Below are positions 16,297 to 23,539 of a stretch of DNA of 24,768 bases, in pieces (within the stretch, counting starts at the first letter, position 1; each line of letters begins with the position of its first letter). The stretch is taken from assembly GCA_033763595.1 (NCBI GenBank), contig JANRKH010000044.1:1-24768 (forward strand), in the 5' to 3' direction. The notes below the pieces were generated by a model, which was not told where the DNA came from, made no database searches, and saw nothing but the letters and a program-made list of their open reading frames with translations. The DNA is from JANRKH01 sp033763595. Its GTDB lineage: Bacteria > Pseudomonadota > Alphaproteobacteria > Rickettsiales > Rickettsiaceae. Position numbers and translations under genes: made by a program.

Positions 16297-17232
16297 TTAG
16301 GCTAAAATATAAGTAAAAATAGCAAGAGACAAGACAGAGCACATTATACTCATAGTGATTATTGAAGTCATTGTATCTGGATCGCCTCCGAGTTGCTTAG
16401 AAAGTATGTAAGAATTAGTCGCTGTTGGTAATGAGCTATATAACATACAGACTGAGTGAGCAAGTCCGTTAATTGATAAAATTTTCAAGATTATAAAGGT
16501 TACTGTTGGCATTATAACTAGTTTTACTGCGCATGATAATAAAACCGCGAATTTATTGATTTTTTTAAAAGAAAATTTGAGCCCCGCGCCAACACATATT
16601 AGGCCTATAGTTGATGCTGAATTAGATATTGATTGAAGAGTATTTTTTACGCTTGTTACAATGTTAAGATCAAAATAATTAAAAATAAGGCCAACAATAC
16701 TAGCAATAATAAGAGGGTTCAACAAGAAATTTTTAGTAAATATTTCCCATTGCGATAGCTCCCTGCTAACGTCCATTTCACTTACAGGACAATACATCGT
16801 AAATGCCAGAACTGAAAGAAAATTTGTAAATATAATCATATATGCTGCAACAAATGCTACAATTTCCATTCCATCCACACCATATAATGAATTGCCAAGT
16901 CCAAAAAATATGTAGCTATTATATCTTATGCCCCCCTGGAAAATGGATGTAAATATCGGGCCATCAATATCATAATGTTTTTGTATGGCAATGAGCCCAA
17001 CTGCAACAAGGGATGTTGAGAGCCCAAGAGCAAAAACAAGTGTAACAAGATGGATAGCGCTTAGGTTTGATGTTGATATATAGTTGAATAGCAATAAAGG
17101 AAATAAGAGATAATAGGAGAAAGTCTCAAGATTATTCCAAAACTCTGGGGTTTTTAACCAAAATAATTTTATAAAATATCCTAATAACATCAAATAGAAT
17201 ATCGGTAGCACGCACGATAAAATGTCTTGCAT
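16297..17232 (-). CDS. AEC-family carrier, probable organic-acid permease
   Basis: An integral membrane carrier of the auxin efflux carrier (AEC) family, with about ten hydrophobic segments in 311 residues. It starts in the family style with ILSCVLPIFYLMLLGYFIK, has a central polar break, and repeats the fold in the second half (LLNPLIIASIVGLIFNYF..., ending LPTATNSYILSKQLGGDPDT and a last span). I chose the ATG at 17232; a TTG six bases earlier is also in frame. Bacterial AEC members include malate and malonate permeases. Being immediately upstream of malic enzyme on the same strand suggests malate or a related dicarboxylate as substrate, but that is inference from context. Confidence 0.85.
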   Translation of the reverse strand: MQDILSCVLPIFYLMLLGYFIKLFWLKTPEFWNNLETFSYYLLFPLLLFNYISTSNLSAIHLVTLVFALGLSTSLVAVGLIAIQKHYDIDGPIFTSIFQGGIRYNSYIFFGLGNSLYGVDGMEIVAFVAAYMIIFTNFLSVLAFTMYCPVSEMDVSRELSQWEIFTKNFLLNPLIIASIVGLIFNYFDLNIVTSVKNTLQSISNSASTIGLICVGAGLKFSFKKINKFAVLLSCAVKLVIMPTVTFIILKILSINGLAHSVCMLYSSLPTATNSYILSKQLGGDPDTMTSIITMSIMCSVLSLAIFTYILA

Positions 17233-17297
17233 TATCAATTACTGGTCAAATTACATTAGCACAAGATTATCATAATCGTTAGAGATTTGGAAGAGAA

Positions 17298-17322
17298 TTT
17301 ATACCAACCTTACGGTATTAAA
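17298..17322. repeat. Short palindrome ATACC...GGTAT
   Basis: TTTATACC and GGTATTAAA flank an 8-base loop between the AEC and GST-like genes. It lies downstream of the latter on the minus strand. No T-run follows, so a terminator role is doubtful. It may be a remnant of family D ends, which also begin TAATACC. Confidence 0.3.
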
Positions 17323-17403
17323 TAATGCTAAGGCAAGTAGCTAAAGCCACTACATGAGCATACCCTTACCCATAAATATTCCAAAAAACTACAAAGCGCT
17401 ATA

Positions 17404-17422
17404 TAATACCAACTCTCTAGAA
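17404..17422 (+). repeat. Family D left-end remnant
   Basis: TAATACCAACTCTCTAGAA matches the family D left end TAATACCAAATCTCTAGAA at all but one position. I find no matching right end nearby, so only a fragment is called. Confidence 0.45.
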
Positions 17423-17482
17423 TGGAGTGTTCCGCTAACTGTGTCAAATATCAAAATTAGGTTATGTTTTTGAAAATATTCT

Positions 17483-18148
17483 CTAAAAATCTAGATTATC
17501 ATAATGTGCGGGAGGACTTATAAAGCTTATCCTATCATGCAAAATATTCCTAAATGACGGTCTAGATTTAATTGGCGCGTACCATTCTTTGAGCCATAAA
17601 TACCTATCCCAGTTAATCTCACTAAAATAATCTAATACAGAAATATGACATGCAAAACTAATATCAGCAATTGATAAATTTGGAGAAGCTAAATAGCCAA
17701 ATTTCTGCATTTGCGTGTCAAAATAATTTAAATGATGTATAAAATTGATCCTCGCGGCCCTTAGGAAATCTGTTCTGGGAAATGCTCCGTTAACCGACAG
17801 TCTAAAGAGTTTCTCATTTAAAATATAGTGTGTTACCTCTTTGTGAAATCTTTCATTAAGCCAGTATAGAATTTTACGAATTCGTGCTATTTGCAGCGCA
17901 TCAATTTCATCTCCTAAAAATGAATTGGTAATTTGCGCAATATATTCCATAAGAGGATAATAGCCAGAAATTATTGTTTCTGCATCTATTTGCAAAATTG
18001 GAAACTCAAGTGTTGGATCAATAGACTTGTGCTTTTGAACATCATGCCAATATTCAATTGACTCTAGCTCTATTGGAATATTTTTTTCCTCAAGTAATAC
18101 TCGAGCAAATCTTGATTTTGGACATAAAATATGATGATAAAGTTTCAT
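17483..18148 (-). CDS. Glutathione S-transferase-fold protein, FzlA-like
   Basis: A 221-residue protein with the two-domain GST layout. The thioredoxin-like N-terminal domain carries CPKS at 9-12 (KLYHHILCPKSRFARVLLEE), and a helical C-terminal domain includes LSIADISFACHISVLDYF. It ends SPPAHYDNLDF, similar to the C-terminal tail of alphaproteobacterial GST-like proteins such as Caulobacter FzlA, which binds FtsZ and aids division. Whether it conjugates glutathione is doubtful. It lies 15 bp downstream of dapD with AAGG before its ATG, so the two are probably one operon, linking cell-wall precursor synthesis with a possible division factor. A generic GST family protein or SspA-like protein is the alternative. 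Confidence 0.8.
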   Translation of the reverse strand: MKLYHHILCPKSRFARVLLEEKNIPIELESIEYWHDVQKHKSIDPTLEFPILQIDAETIISGYYPLMEYIAQITNSFLGDEIDALQIARIRKILYWLNERFHKEVTHYILNEKLFRLSVNGAFPRTDFLRAARINFIHHLNYFDTQMQKFGYLASPNLSIADISFACHISVLDYFSEINWDRYLWLKEWYAPIKSRPSFRNILHDRISFISPPAHYDNLDF

Positions 18149-18163
18149 ACGACGGACCTTAAA

Positions 18164-19000
18164 TTAATATCTTAAAAGCTCATTGATCGAAGTCCTGGCT
18201 CTTGTACTAGCATCTACTGTTTTAATTATAATTGCGCAATATAATGCAGGCTTCGATATATCATCTTTATCTGGTAAGCTTCCCGGTACAACAACAGAAT
18301 ATGCAGGCACCCTACCTTTTATAATTTCACCTGTGTCTCTTCTTACAATTTTTGTCGAAGCGTTTAAATACACACCCATAGAAATTACTGACCCTTCCTC
18401 AATAAATACACCTTCTGCGATTTCGCTTCTTGCCCCAATAAAACAATTATCTTCTATGATGACAGGCTTTGCTTGAAAAGGCTCAAGGACCCCTCCTATA
18501 CCAACACCACCGGAAATATGGCAGTTTTTTCCAATTTGCGCGCAAGAGCCTATAGTGGACCATGTATCAACCATAGTATAATCATCTACATATGCTCCAA
18601 TATTTATAAAAGATGGCATTATTACAGTGTTTTTTCCAATATATGCGCCTTTTCTAACATATGCCCCTGGCACTATTCTAATTTTTTCCCGGAGAAAAGC
18701 TTCTTCGTCCCAACCTTCTCCGAACTTAGGGCGAATTTTATCAAAATATTGAGAAATGCCAGAATCATATTGCTCAGGATTGTGCATTATAAAGGAAAGG
18801 AAAATAGCTTTCTTGATTAATTCATTAACTATCCATGTTCCATTTATTTTGCTACATACTCTCTCTCTTCCTTTATCTAGCTCATCAATAACAATCTTAA
18901 CTATCTTCTTGGCCGATTTAAATGTCTCACTATTCCTATTTTTGTTTATTGTATCGATATTGCCCCAAATTTCATCTATTTGACTAAAATATTTTTTCAT
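18164..19000 (-). CDS. dapD: 2,3,4,5-tetrahydropyridine-2,6-dicarboxylate N-succinyltransferase
   Basis: It transfers succinyl from succinyl-CoA to tetrahydrodipicolinate in the succinylase branch of diaminopimelate and lysine synthesis. The protein is cytosolic. At 278 residues it is the usual length. A helical N-terminal domain (about 1-105) is followed by a left-handed beta-helix built from hexapeptide repeats (GAYVRKGAYIGKNTVIMPSF..., IGAYVDDYTMVDTWSTIGS..., IGARSEIAEGVFIEEGSVIS), ending in a C-terminal region with PAYSVVVPGSLP. The motif VDTWSTIGSCAQIG is characteristic of DapD. Retention implies that the cell makes its own meso-diaminopimelate for peptidoglycan. It is divergent from the zinc-ribbon gene at 19077. 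Confidence 0.95.
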   Translation of the reverse strand: MKKYFSQIDEIWGNIDTINKNRNSETFKSAKKIVKIVIDELDKGRERVCSKINGTWIVNELIKKAIFLSFIMHNPEQYDSGISQYFDKIRPKFGEGWDEEAFLREKIRIVPGAYVRKGAYIGKNTVIMPSFINIGAYVDDYTMVDTWSTIGSCAQIGKNCHISGGVGIGGVLEPFQAKPVIIEDNCFIGARSEIAEGVFIEEGSVISMGVYLNASTKIVRRDTGEIIKGRVPAYSVVVPGSLPDKDDISKPALYCAIIIKTVDASTRARTSINELLRY

Positions 19001-19005
19001 AATAC

Positions 19006-19033
19006 TTGCGACTATAAATTATTACGTTATAAA
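19006..19033 (+). promoter_or_regulatory. Probable promoter of the zinc-ribbon gene
   Basis: TTGCGA (19006-19011), a 16-bp spacer and TATAAA (19028-19033) predict a start near 19040. That lies downstream of the in-frame TTG at 19038 and so supports the ATG at 19077 as the real start. It lies in the 76-bp divergent region with dapD. Confidence 0.45.
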
Positions 19034-19076
19034 TTAGTTGATCAAATTATTAAACCTATTTAAAAGTAAATTTATT

Positions 19077-19706
19077 ATGATCATTTCATGTCCTAAATGC
19101 AGTGCTGGTTTTTATGTTGCACCCACACAAATCGGAGCTACTGGTAGAAGAGTTAAATGCTCAAAATGTAAGAATATTTGGCACGCAACTGTTCCTGAGG
19201 AGATAGCGTCTAAGGATGAGATACTTGCAAATAAAAGTTTTAAGCAAAATATAGTAACTGGATCAAACCTACCAGCTATTATTCCTATAACGATTCCCCC
19301 TTTCTTATACATTGCTCCAGTGATTTTTTCTAGTTTAATTTTGCTAACTCTATGGCTTTTTTATCCTGATATAACTGACAATTTTGGGATGTGCGGTCCG
19401 ATGTGCGCTGGAAACGGTGTACGAATCGAGGAAATAGCATATGACTATCATAAGGATGAAAAAAAAGTTATAGTTGAGTATTCGATAGCAAATAGAACAA
19501 ACTCTAACATTAATGCGCCTTTAGTACAGCTTAATTTAATTGATAGTAATAACAATATATTAACAATAGATAGAGCGGATCTTAAAGGCATACTTCTAAA
19601 ACCAGGAAAATCCTTAAGAGCAAAAGCTGAGTTTACGAATGTTTCCCCAAGGGCAAGGTATATGAGAATAGCAGTTGGTAGCTGGCTTAAGCTTCTGTTC
19701 ATTTAA
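19077..19706 (+). CDS. MJ0042-type zinc-ribbon, DUF3426-like membrane protein
   Basis: A 209-residue protein. The N-terminus has paired cysteines C5-P-K-C8 and C28-S-K-C31, the MJ0042-type zinc ribbon that opens many alphaproteobacterial proteins, followed by NIWHA. One membrane span lies at about 76-96 (FLYIAPVIFSSLILLTLWLF). The remaining 110 residues look like the DUF3426 domain, with beta-rich VIVEYSIANRTNSNINAPLV and GKSLRAKAEFTNV. The role is unknown; the zinc ribbon would face the cytoplasm. I chose ATG 19077 over TTG 19038 because the ribbon then sits at the extreme N-terminus. The stop TAA falls within a family D-like end at 19703. Confidence 0.85.
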   Translation: MIISCPKCSAGFYVAPTQIGATGRRVKCSKCKNIWHATVPEEIASKDEILANKSFKQNIVTGSNLPAIIPITIPPFLYIAPVIFSSLILLTLWLFYPDITDNFGMCGPMCAGNGVRIEEIAYDYHKDEKKVIVEYSIANRTNSNINAPLVQLNLIDSNNNILTIDRADLKGILLKPGKSLRAKAEFTNVSPRARYMRIAVGSWLKLLFI

Positions 19707-19773
19707 AAATTGGATTTGTCATTATAGGTAGTACATACAACTCAGGCAGAATTATACTAAATCCCATTTTTAA
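19703..19773. repeat. Hairpin of two family D ends, overlapping a stop codon
   Basis: TTAAAAATTGGATTTGTCAT (from 19703) pairs with ATACTAAATCCCATTTTTAA (ending 19773), leaving a loop of about 27 bases. Both arms are versions of the family D right end, facing each other. The left arm contains the TAA stop of the zinc-ribbon gene; the right arm belongs to the D copy at 19752. In RNA this could fold into a 20-bp stem at the 3' end of the transcript. Confidence 0.55.
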
Positions 19774-19865
19774 GTACTTGCTTCTAGCTCGTCGCTAAAG
19801 GCTTACACGAGAGTAGGCTTCGTGACTTGCTCCTAGTATTATTTAATTCTAGAGATTTGGTATTA
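19752..19865 (-). mobile_element. Family D miniature inverted-repeat element, complete copy (D4)
   Basis: This is the best-preserved D copy at about 114 bp. Read on the minus strand it runs from TAATACCAAATCTCTAGA through ACTAGGAGCAAGTCACGAAG and GCGACGAGCTAGAAG to AAATGGGATTTAGTATAA. It matches the element beside tRNA-Val over most of its length. It is non-coding. Confidence 0.75.
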
Positions 19866-19874
19866 GTTGATAGT

Positions 19875-19902
19875 TTGCGAAAAAGGCCGTGTAATCTAAT
19901 AT
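19875..19902 (+). promoter_or_regulatory. Possible promoter of the RDD-glnP pair
   Basis: TTGCGA (19875-19880), a 16-bp spacer and TAATAT (19897-19902) lie directly downstream of repeat D4. The predicted start is only about ten bases before the ATG at 19919, so the leader would be very short. Confidence 0.4.
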
Positions 19903-19918
19903 AAAAATAAAAAATATT

Positions 19919-20431
19919 ATGCATAAACAAATTCTATATCCTTCAGTGCCATTAAGGGTTATGGCTATGCTTATTGACACTATGATATTATCATTTTTCT
20001 TCCATTATTTTATTCAAAGTGCAGGATTGATTCTCTTTAGGCTTATATTTTCTGATGTTTTAGTGCATAATAATATAGAATTAGCAAGAGCAGATGAAAT
20101 ATCAACAATCATCAATTCTGATGTTTTTAAAAATGCAGCCACGTTAAATTCGTATTTACAAATGACATTCTTGATGCTATCAATCGAATTTTTGCTACTC
20201 ATGATATATAGTGTGTTTTTTTTGGCAAGATTCGGCGCAACTCCTGGTAAATTTTTGCTAAAAATGAAAGTAGTTTCGGATATTAATTATTCAAAACTAA
20301 CAATAGATCAGGCAATCTTACGTTCTTTTGGATATTTATTTTTTATGTTTAGCATCTTCACAATTTATAGCACTAGAGAAAGGAGAACAATCCAAGATTA
20401 TTTGGGGCGCACAGTAGTAATTAAGACATGA
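19919..20431 (+). CDS. RDD family membrane protein
   Basis: A 170-residue protein with the RDD layout. The N-terminus LRVMAMLIDTMILSFFFHYF carries the first membrane span with its Arg and Asp, a central span lies near residues 80-102, then the conserved FGATPGKFLLKMKVV follows, then a last span, with RRTIQDYLGRTVVI at the end. The family is widespread and mostly uncharacterised, with suggested transport roles. The TGA stop overlaps the ATG of the permease gene as ATGA, so the two are translationally coupled and may act together. Confidence 0.85.
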   Translation: MHKQILYPSVPLRVMAMLIDTMILSFFFHYFIQSAGLILFRLIFSDVLVHNNIELARADEISTIINSDVFKNAATLNSYLQMTFLMLSIEFLLLMIYSVFFLARFGATPGKFLLKMKVVSDINYSKLTIDQAILRSFGYLFFMFSIFTIYSTRERRTIQDYLGRTVVIKT

Positions 20432-21084
20432 GTTATATGGCTTTTATTGATCAATGGGGCGCTGATATAATATTTATTATTGCGGGTATTTTAGTTAATC
20501 TTAAATACACATTTATCTCTGTTTTTGTAGGTCTTTTATTTGCGACGATTTTAGCAGCTTCTAAATTTAGCAAGAATTTCTTTGTAAAATTGCTTGCAGA
20601 TTCATATACTTCTGTTTTTAGGGGTACGCCCTTATTAATTCAGCTAACCATAATATATTATGTTACGCCGTCCATAACCGGACTAAAACTTAGTGTATTT
20701 TTTGCGGCTTGCTTATCGCTTTCACTAAATTCAGCCGCGTATGTTTCCGAGATAATAAGAAGCGGCATAAATTCTGTGGACCAAGGTCAGTTTGATGCTG
20801 CAAAAGCTTTAGGACTAAATGATAATTTAATATTAAGGGATATAATATTACCTCAAGCGCTTAAAAAAATATTTCCGGCATTAGTGAATGAATTAGTCAA
20901 CATGCTCAAGGAAACTTCAATTATTTCTATAATTGGCGAGATGGATATACTCAGAAGGGCTCAGATTGTTGCAAACCAAAAATATAATTACATCATACCT
21001 CTAATGACGTCAGCCATGACATATTATATTATAGTGTTAATTCTTGTATATATTGCAAACAGACTTGAAGACAAGCTGAACTAG
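20428..21084 (+). CDS. glnP: Polar amino-acid ABC transporter permease (GlnP/HisM type)
   Basis: A 218-residue inner-membrane permease of the His/Glu/Gln/Arg ABC family. It shows the family signature FRGTPLLIQLTIIYY (about 68-82) and the cytoplasmic EAA loop AAKALGLNDNLILRDIILPQ (from about 124), which docks the ATPase, with about five membrane spans. No ATPase or solute-binding gene is nearby, so the partner genes must lie elsewhere. The start overlaps the RDD gene stop. The TAG stop (21082-21084) is formed by the first bases of a family B repeat. The exact amino acid cannot be told from sequence. Confidence 0.9.
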   Translation: MSYMAFIDQWGADIIFIIAGILVNLKYTFISVFVGLLFATILAASKFSKNFFVKLLADSYTSVFRGTPLLIQLTIIYYVTPSITGLKLSVFFAACLSLSLNSAAYVSEIIRSGINSVDQGQFDAAKALGLNDNLILRDIILPQALKKIFPALVNELVNMLKETSIISIIGEMDILRRAQIVANQKYNYIIPLMTSAMTYYIIVLILVYIANRLEDKLN

Positions 21085-21233
21085 GTTCTGTGTAGATTTC
21101 TATATAAAACTTGCAATAGAGGTCTATTTTTGTTCTCAGATCCCCATGTGTGCTGCATTACACTTACGTTTTCTTGTGGGTACAAATTCTTATAGATCCC
21201 TCTAGTTTCATAAAGAAATGTATACAGAGCCTA
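21082..21233. mobile_element. Family B miniature inverted-repeat element, copy 2
   Basis: The left end TAGGTTCTGTGTAGATTTCT is mirrored by the right end, read on the other strand, TAGGCTCTGTATACATTTCT. Over 28 bp these terminal repeats agree at 23 positions. The element is 152 bp and non-coding. Its first three bases, TAG, are the glnP stop codon. Confidence 0.7.
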
Positions 21234-21246
21234 ATACCAAATCATA
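21232..21246 (+). repeat. Family D left-end-like fragment
   Basis: TAATACCAAATCATA directly abuts the end of the family B copy. The first twelve bases match the family D left end; I find no right end, so this may be a remnant. Confidence 0.35.
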
Positions 21247-21370
21247 AAAATGCAAGAATTTATCAGGTGCGACAAATAGTCAAACCTCGAATTTTTTTGG
21301 ACTCTTCAGCGACCAGATATCTTGCTCTATAACCAATCCTATACTAATCTAAGAAAAAAAGGATTTATAT

Positions 21371-22531
21371 ATGAATATCCACGAATACCAAGCAAAACAA
21401 ATTCTGAGTAATTACGGCGTAAAAACTGGCAAGGGCGTCGTTGCATTAACAAAAGATGATATAGACCAAGCAATAGATTCACTTGATGCAAAAATTTACG
21501 TAGTTAAAGCGCAAATTCATGCCGGAGGCAGAGGTAAAGCCGGCGGAGTAAAGTTAGCAAAAACTAAGGAAGAGGCAAAAAAATTAGCGCATGGAATGTG
21601 GGGCATCAATCTTGTAACTCATCAAACTGGGCCAGCTGGACAAATTGTGAGAAGAATATACATAGAATCAGGATGTGACATAAAAAAAGAATACTACTTT
21701 AGTGTGGTTCTGGACCGAGAAAATAGCTGTGTTACTCTAATGGCATCGACTGAGGGAGGCGTGAATATTGAGGAAGTTGCTGAGTCACATCCGGAAAAAA
21801 TAATCAAAGTACATGTAGATCCTGCAACTGGAATTCAACCCTTTCATACAAGACTTATAGCATTTGGCCTTGGATTTGAAGGAGATGGTTTGAATGACGC
21901 GATGAAAATTGTGGAAAATACTTACAAAGCCTTCATCGGATCCGATGCAAGTCAAATTGAAATAAATCCATTAGTAGAAACAGCTGATGGAGTTGTCTTG
22001 GCGCTTGATGCTAAAATTAATTTTGATGATAATAGTCTATATAGACAGCCAGAAATTCTTGCGATGAGAGATGAATCGGAAGAAGATGAATATGAGTTAA
22101 GAGCTCAAAATGCAGGTCTTAGCTACGTTCGAATGGACGGAAACATTGGATGTATGGTCAATGGAGCGGGATTAGCTATGTCTACCATGGATATCATTAA
22201 ATATTATGGAGGAAGTCCAGCGAATTTCTTAGATGTTGGTGGAGGGGCCAATAAAGAGCGAGTTTCCGAGGCATTTAAAATCATTTTATCAGATCCTGAA
22301 GTAAAAGCAGTTCTTGTCAATATCTTTGGTGGAATAATGAAATGCGATATTATAGCAGAAGGAATAGTTGCTGCTGCAAAAGAAGTCAGCCTATCTGTGC
22401 CATTAGTCGTAAGGCTTGCTGGAACAAATTTTGAACTAGGCAGATCTATTCTACAAAATTCAGGACTAAATATCATTCCGGCAGATGAACTAGCGGATTC
22501 CGCTAGAAAAGTAGTAGAGGCGGTAAAATAG
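21371..22531 (+). CDS. sucC: Succinyl-CoA synthetase (ADP-forming) beta subunit
   Basis: With SucD it interconverts succinyl-CoA, ADP (or GDP) and phosphate with succinate, CoA and ATP (or GTP) in the TCA cycle. It has 386 residues, standard length. The N-terminal ATP-grasp domain begins MNIHEYQAKQIL and has HAGGRGKAGGVKLAKT (about 51-66). SQIEINPLVE near 196-205 gives metal ligands, and the C-terminal CoA-ligase domain has VNIFGGIMKCDIIAEG. AAAGGA lies about 8 bases before the ATG. sucD follows after 9 bases. The same succinyl-CoA pool feeds DapD encoded 2.4 kb away. Confidence 0.97.
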   Translation: MNIHEYQAKQILSNYGVKTGKGVVALTKDDIDQAIDSLDAKIYVVKAQIHAGGRGKAGGVKLAKTKEEAKKLAHGMWGINLVTHQTGPAGQIVRRIYIESGCDIKKEYYFSVVLDRENSCVTLMASTEGGVNIEEVAESHPEKIIKVHVDPATGIQPFHTRLIAFGLGFEGDGLNDAMKIVENTYKAFIGSDASQIEINPLVETADGVVLALDAKINFDDNSLYRQPEILAMRDESEEDEYELRAQNAGLSYVRMDGNIGCMVNGAGLAMSTMDIIKYYGGSPANFLDVGGGANKERVSEAFKIILSDPEVKAVLVNIFGGIMKCDIIAEGIVAAAKEVSLSVPLVVRLAGTNFELGRSILQNSGLNIIPADELADSARKVVEAVK

Positions 22532-22540
22532 GAGAGATTT

Positions 22541-23419
22541 ATGTCAGTTTTAATAAACAAAAATACAAAGGTTATTTGTCAAGGTATAACGGGTGCTCAG
22601 GGCACTTTTCATACTGAGCAAGCTGTAAAATACGGCACCAAAATGGTTGGAGGAGTAACGCCCGGTAAAGGCGGACACACTCATCTTGATCTTCCTGTTT
22701 TCAATAGCGTTGAAGAAGCTGTAAAAAAAACCGGAGCTGATGCAACTGTTATATATGTTCCTCCTAAATTTGCCGCTGATTCTATTCTTGAGGCGATATA
22801 CGCAAAAGTATCTCTTGTCATTTGTATTACCGAGGGGATCCCTGTGCTTGATATGTTAAGGGTGAAAAGAGCGCTAATAGGCTCAAATACAAGGCTAATA
22901 GGACCCAATTGCCCAGGCGTTATTACACCAGATGAGTGTAAGATAGGCATAATGCCAGGCCACATTCACAAAAAGGGCAGGGTTGGCATAGTGTCAAGAT
23001 CAGGCACCTTAACATATGAAGCAGTTGCTCAAACTACAGCAGTAGGGCTCGGTCAGTCAACTTGTATTGGGATCGGAGGCGATCCGATTAACGGAACAAA
23101 TTTTATTGATTGTTTAGAAATGTTTTTATTAGACCCTGAAACAGATGCTATAATTATGATAGGAGAAATAGGTGGGAGCGCGGAGGAAGAGGCAGCTCAG
23201 TTTTACAAGGCAAGTAAAATAAAAAAACCTATGGTTAGCTTTATTGCCGGAGCTTCTGCGCCTCCAGGGAAAAGAATGGGCCATGCAGGAGCGATAATTT
23301 CAGGTGGGTCTGGTACTGCCGAGGGTAAGTTCGAAGCGCTCCAAAGTGCTGGAGTTAAGATTTCAAAATCCCCAGCAGAAATAGGAAAGATATTGCACGA
23401 ATTATTACATTCGTTATAA
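22541..23419 (+). CDS. sucD: Succinyl-CoA synthetase alpha subunit
   Basis: The catalytic alpha subunit carrying the phosphohistidine intermediate. It has 292 residues. The N-terminal CoA-binding domain has GITGAQGTFHTEQA (15-28), then GPNCPGVITP (121-130) and the ligase-domain motif RSGTLTYEA (153-161). The active-site His is H248 in GHAGAIISGGSGTAEGK. AGGAGA overlaps the sucC stop and precedes the ATG by about 6 bases, so the two are made as a pair. A family D element begins one base after its TAA stop. Confidence 0.97.
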   Translation: MSVLINKNTKVICQGITGAQGTFHTEQAVKYGTKMVGGVTPGKGGHTHLDLPVFNSVEEAVKKTGADATVIYVPPKFAADSILEAIYAKVSLVICITEGIPVLDMLRVKRALIGSNTRLIGPNCPGVITPDECKIGIMPGHIHKKGRVGIVSRSGTLTYEAVAQTTAVGLGQSTCIGIGGDPINGTNFIDCLEMFLLDPETDAIIMIGEIGGSAEEEAAQFYKASKIKKPMVSFIAGASAPPGKRMGHAGAIISGGSGTAEGKFEALQSAGVKISKSPAEIGKILHELLHSL

Positions 23420-23420
23420 A

Positions 23421-23529
23421 TAATACCAAGTCCAACAATTAAGCTACTAGGCGCAAGTAAAGAATTTTTACTATAGGCTACGTCAACGGCATGCTAGAAG
23501 AAACTATTTAAAAATGGGACTTGGTAATA
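23421..23529 (+). mobile_element. Family D element between sucD and prmC (D5)
   Basis: It runs from TAATACCAAGTCC to AAATGGGACTTGGTAATA, so both ends are present with a terminal repeat of about 13 bp. Its interior includes ACTAGGCGCAAG, shared with family C (ACTAGGCGCGAG). It fills nearly all of the gap between sucD (stop 23419) and prmC (start 23540), so any prmC promoter or read-through passes through it. Confidence 0.7.
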
Positions 23530-23539
23530 CAATTCAAGT

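Noticed and set aside
19038..19076. TTG start for the zinc-ribbon protein
   Set aside because: The ATG at 19077 puts the zinc ribbon at the N-terminus as usual for the family, and the likely transcription start lies at about 19040.
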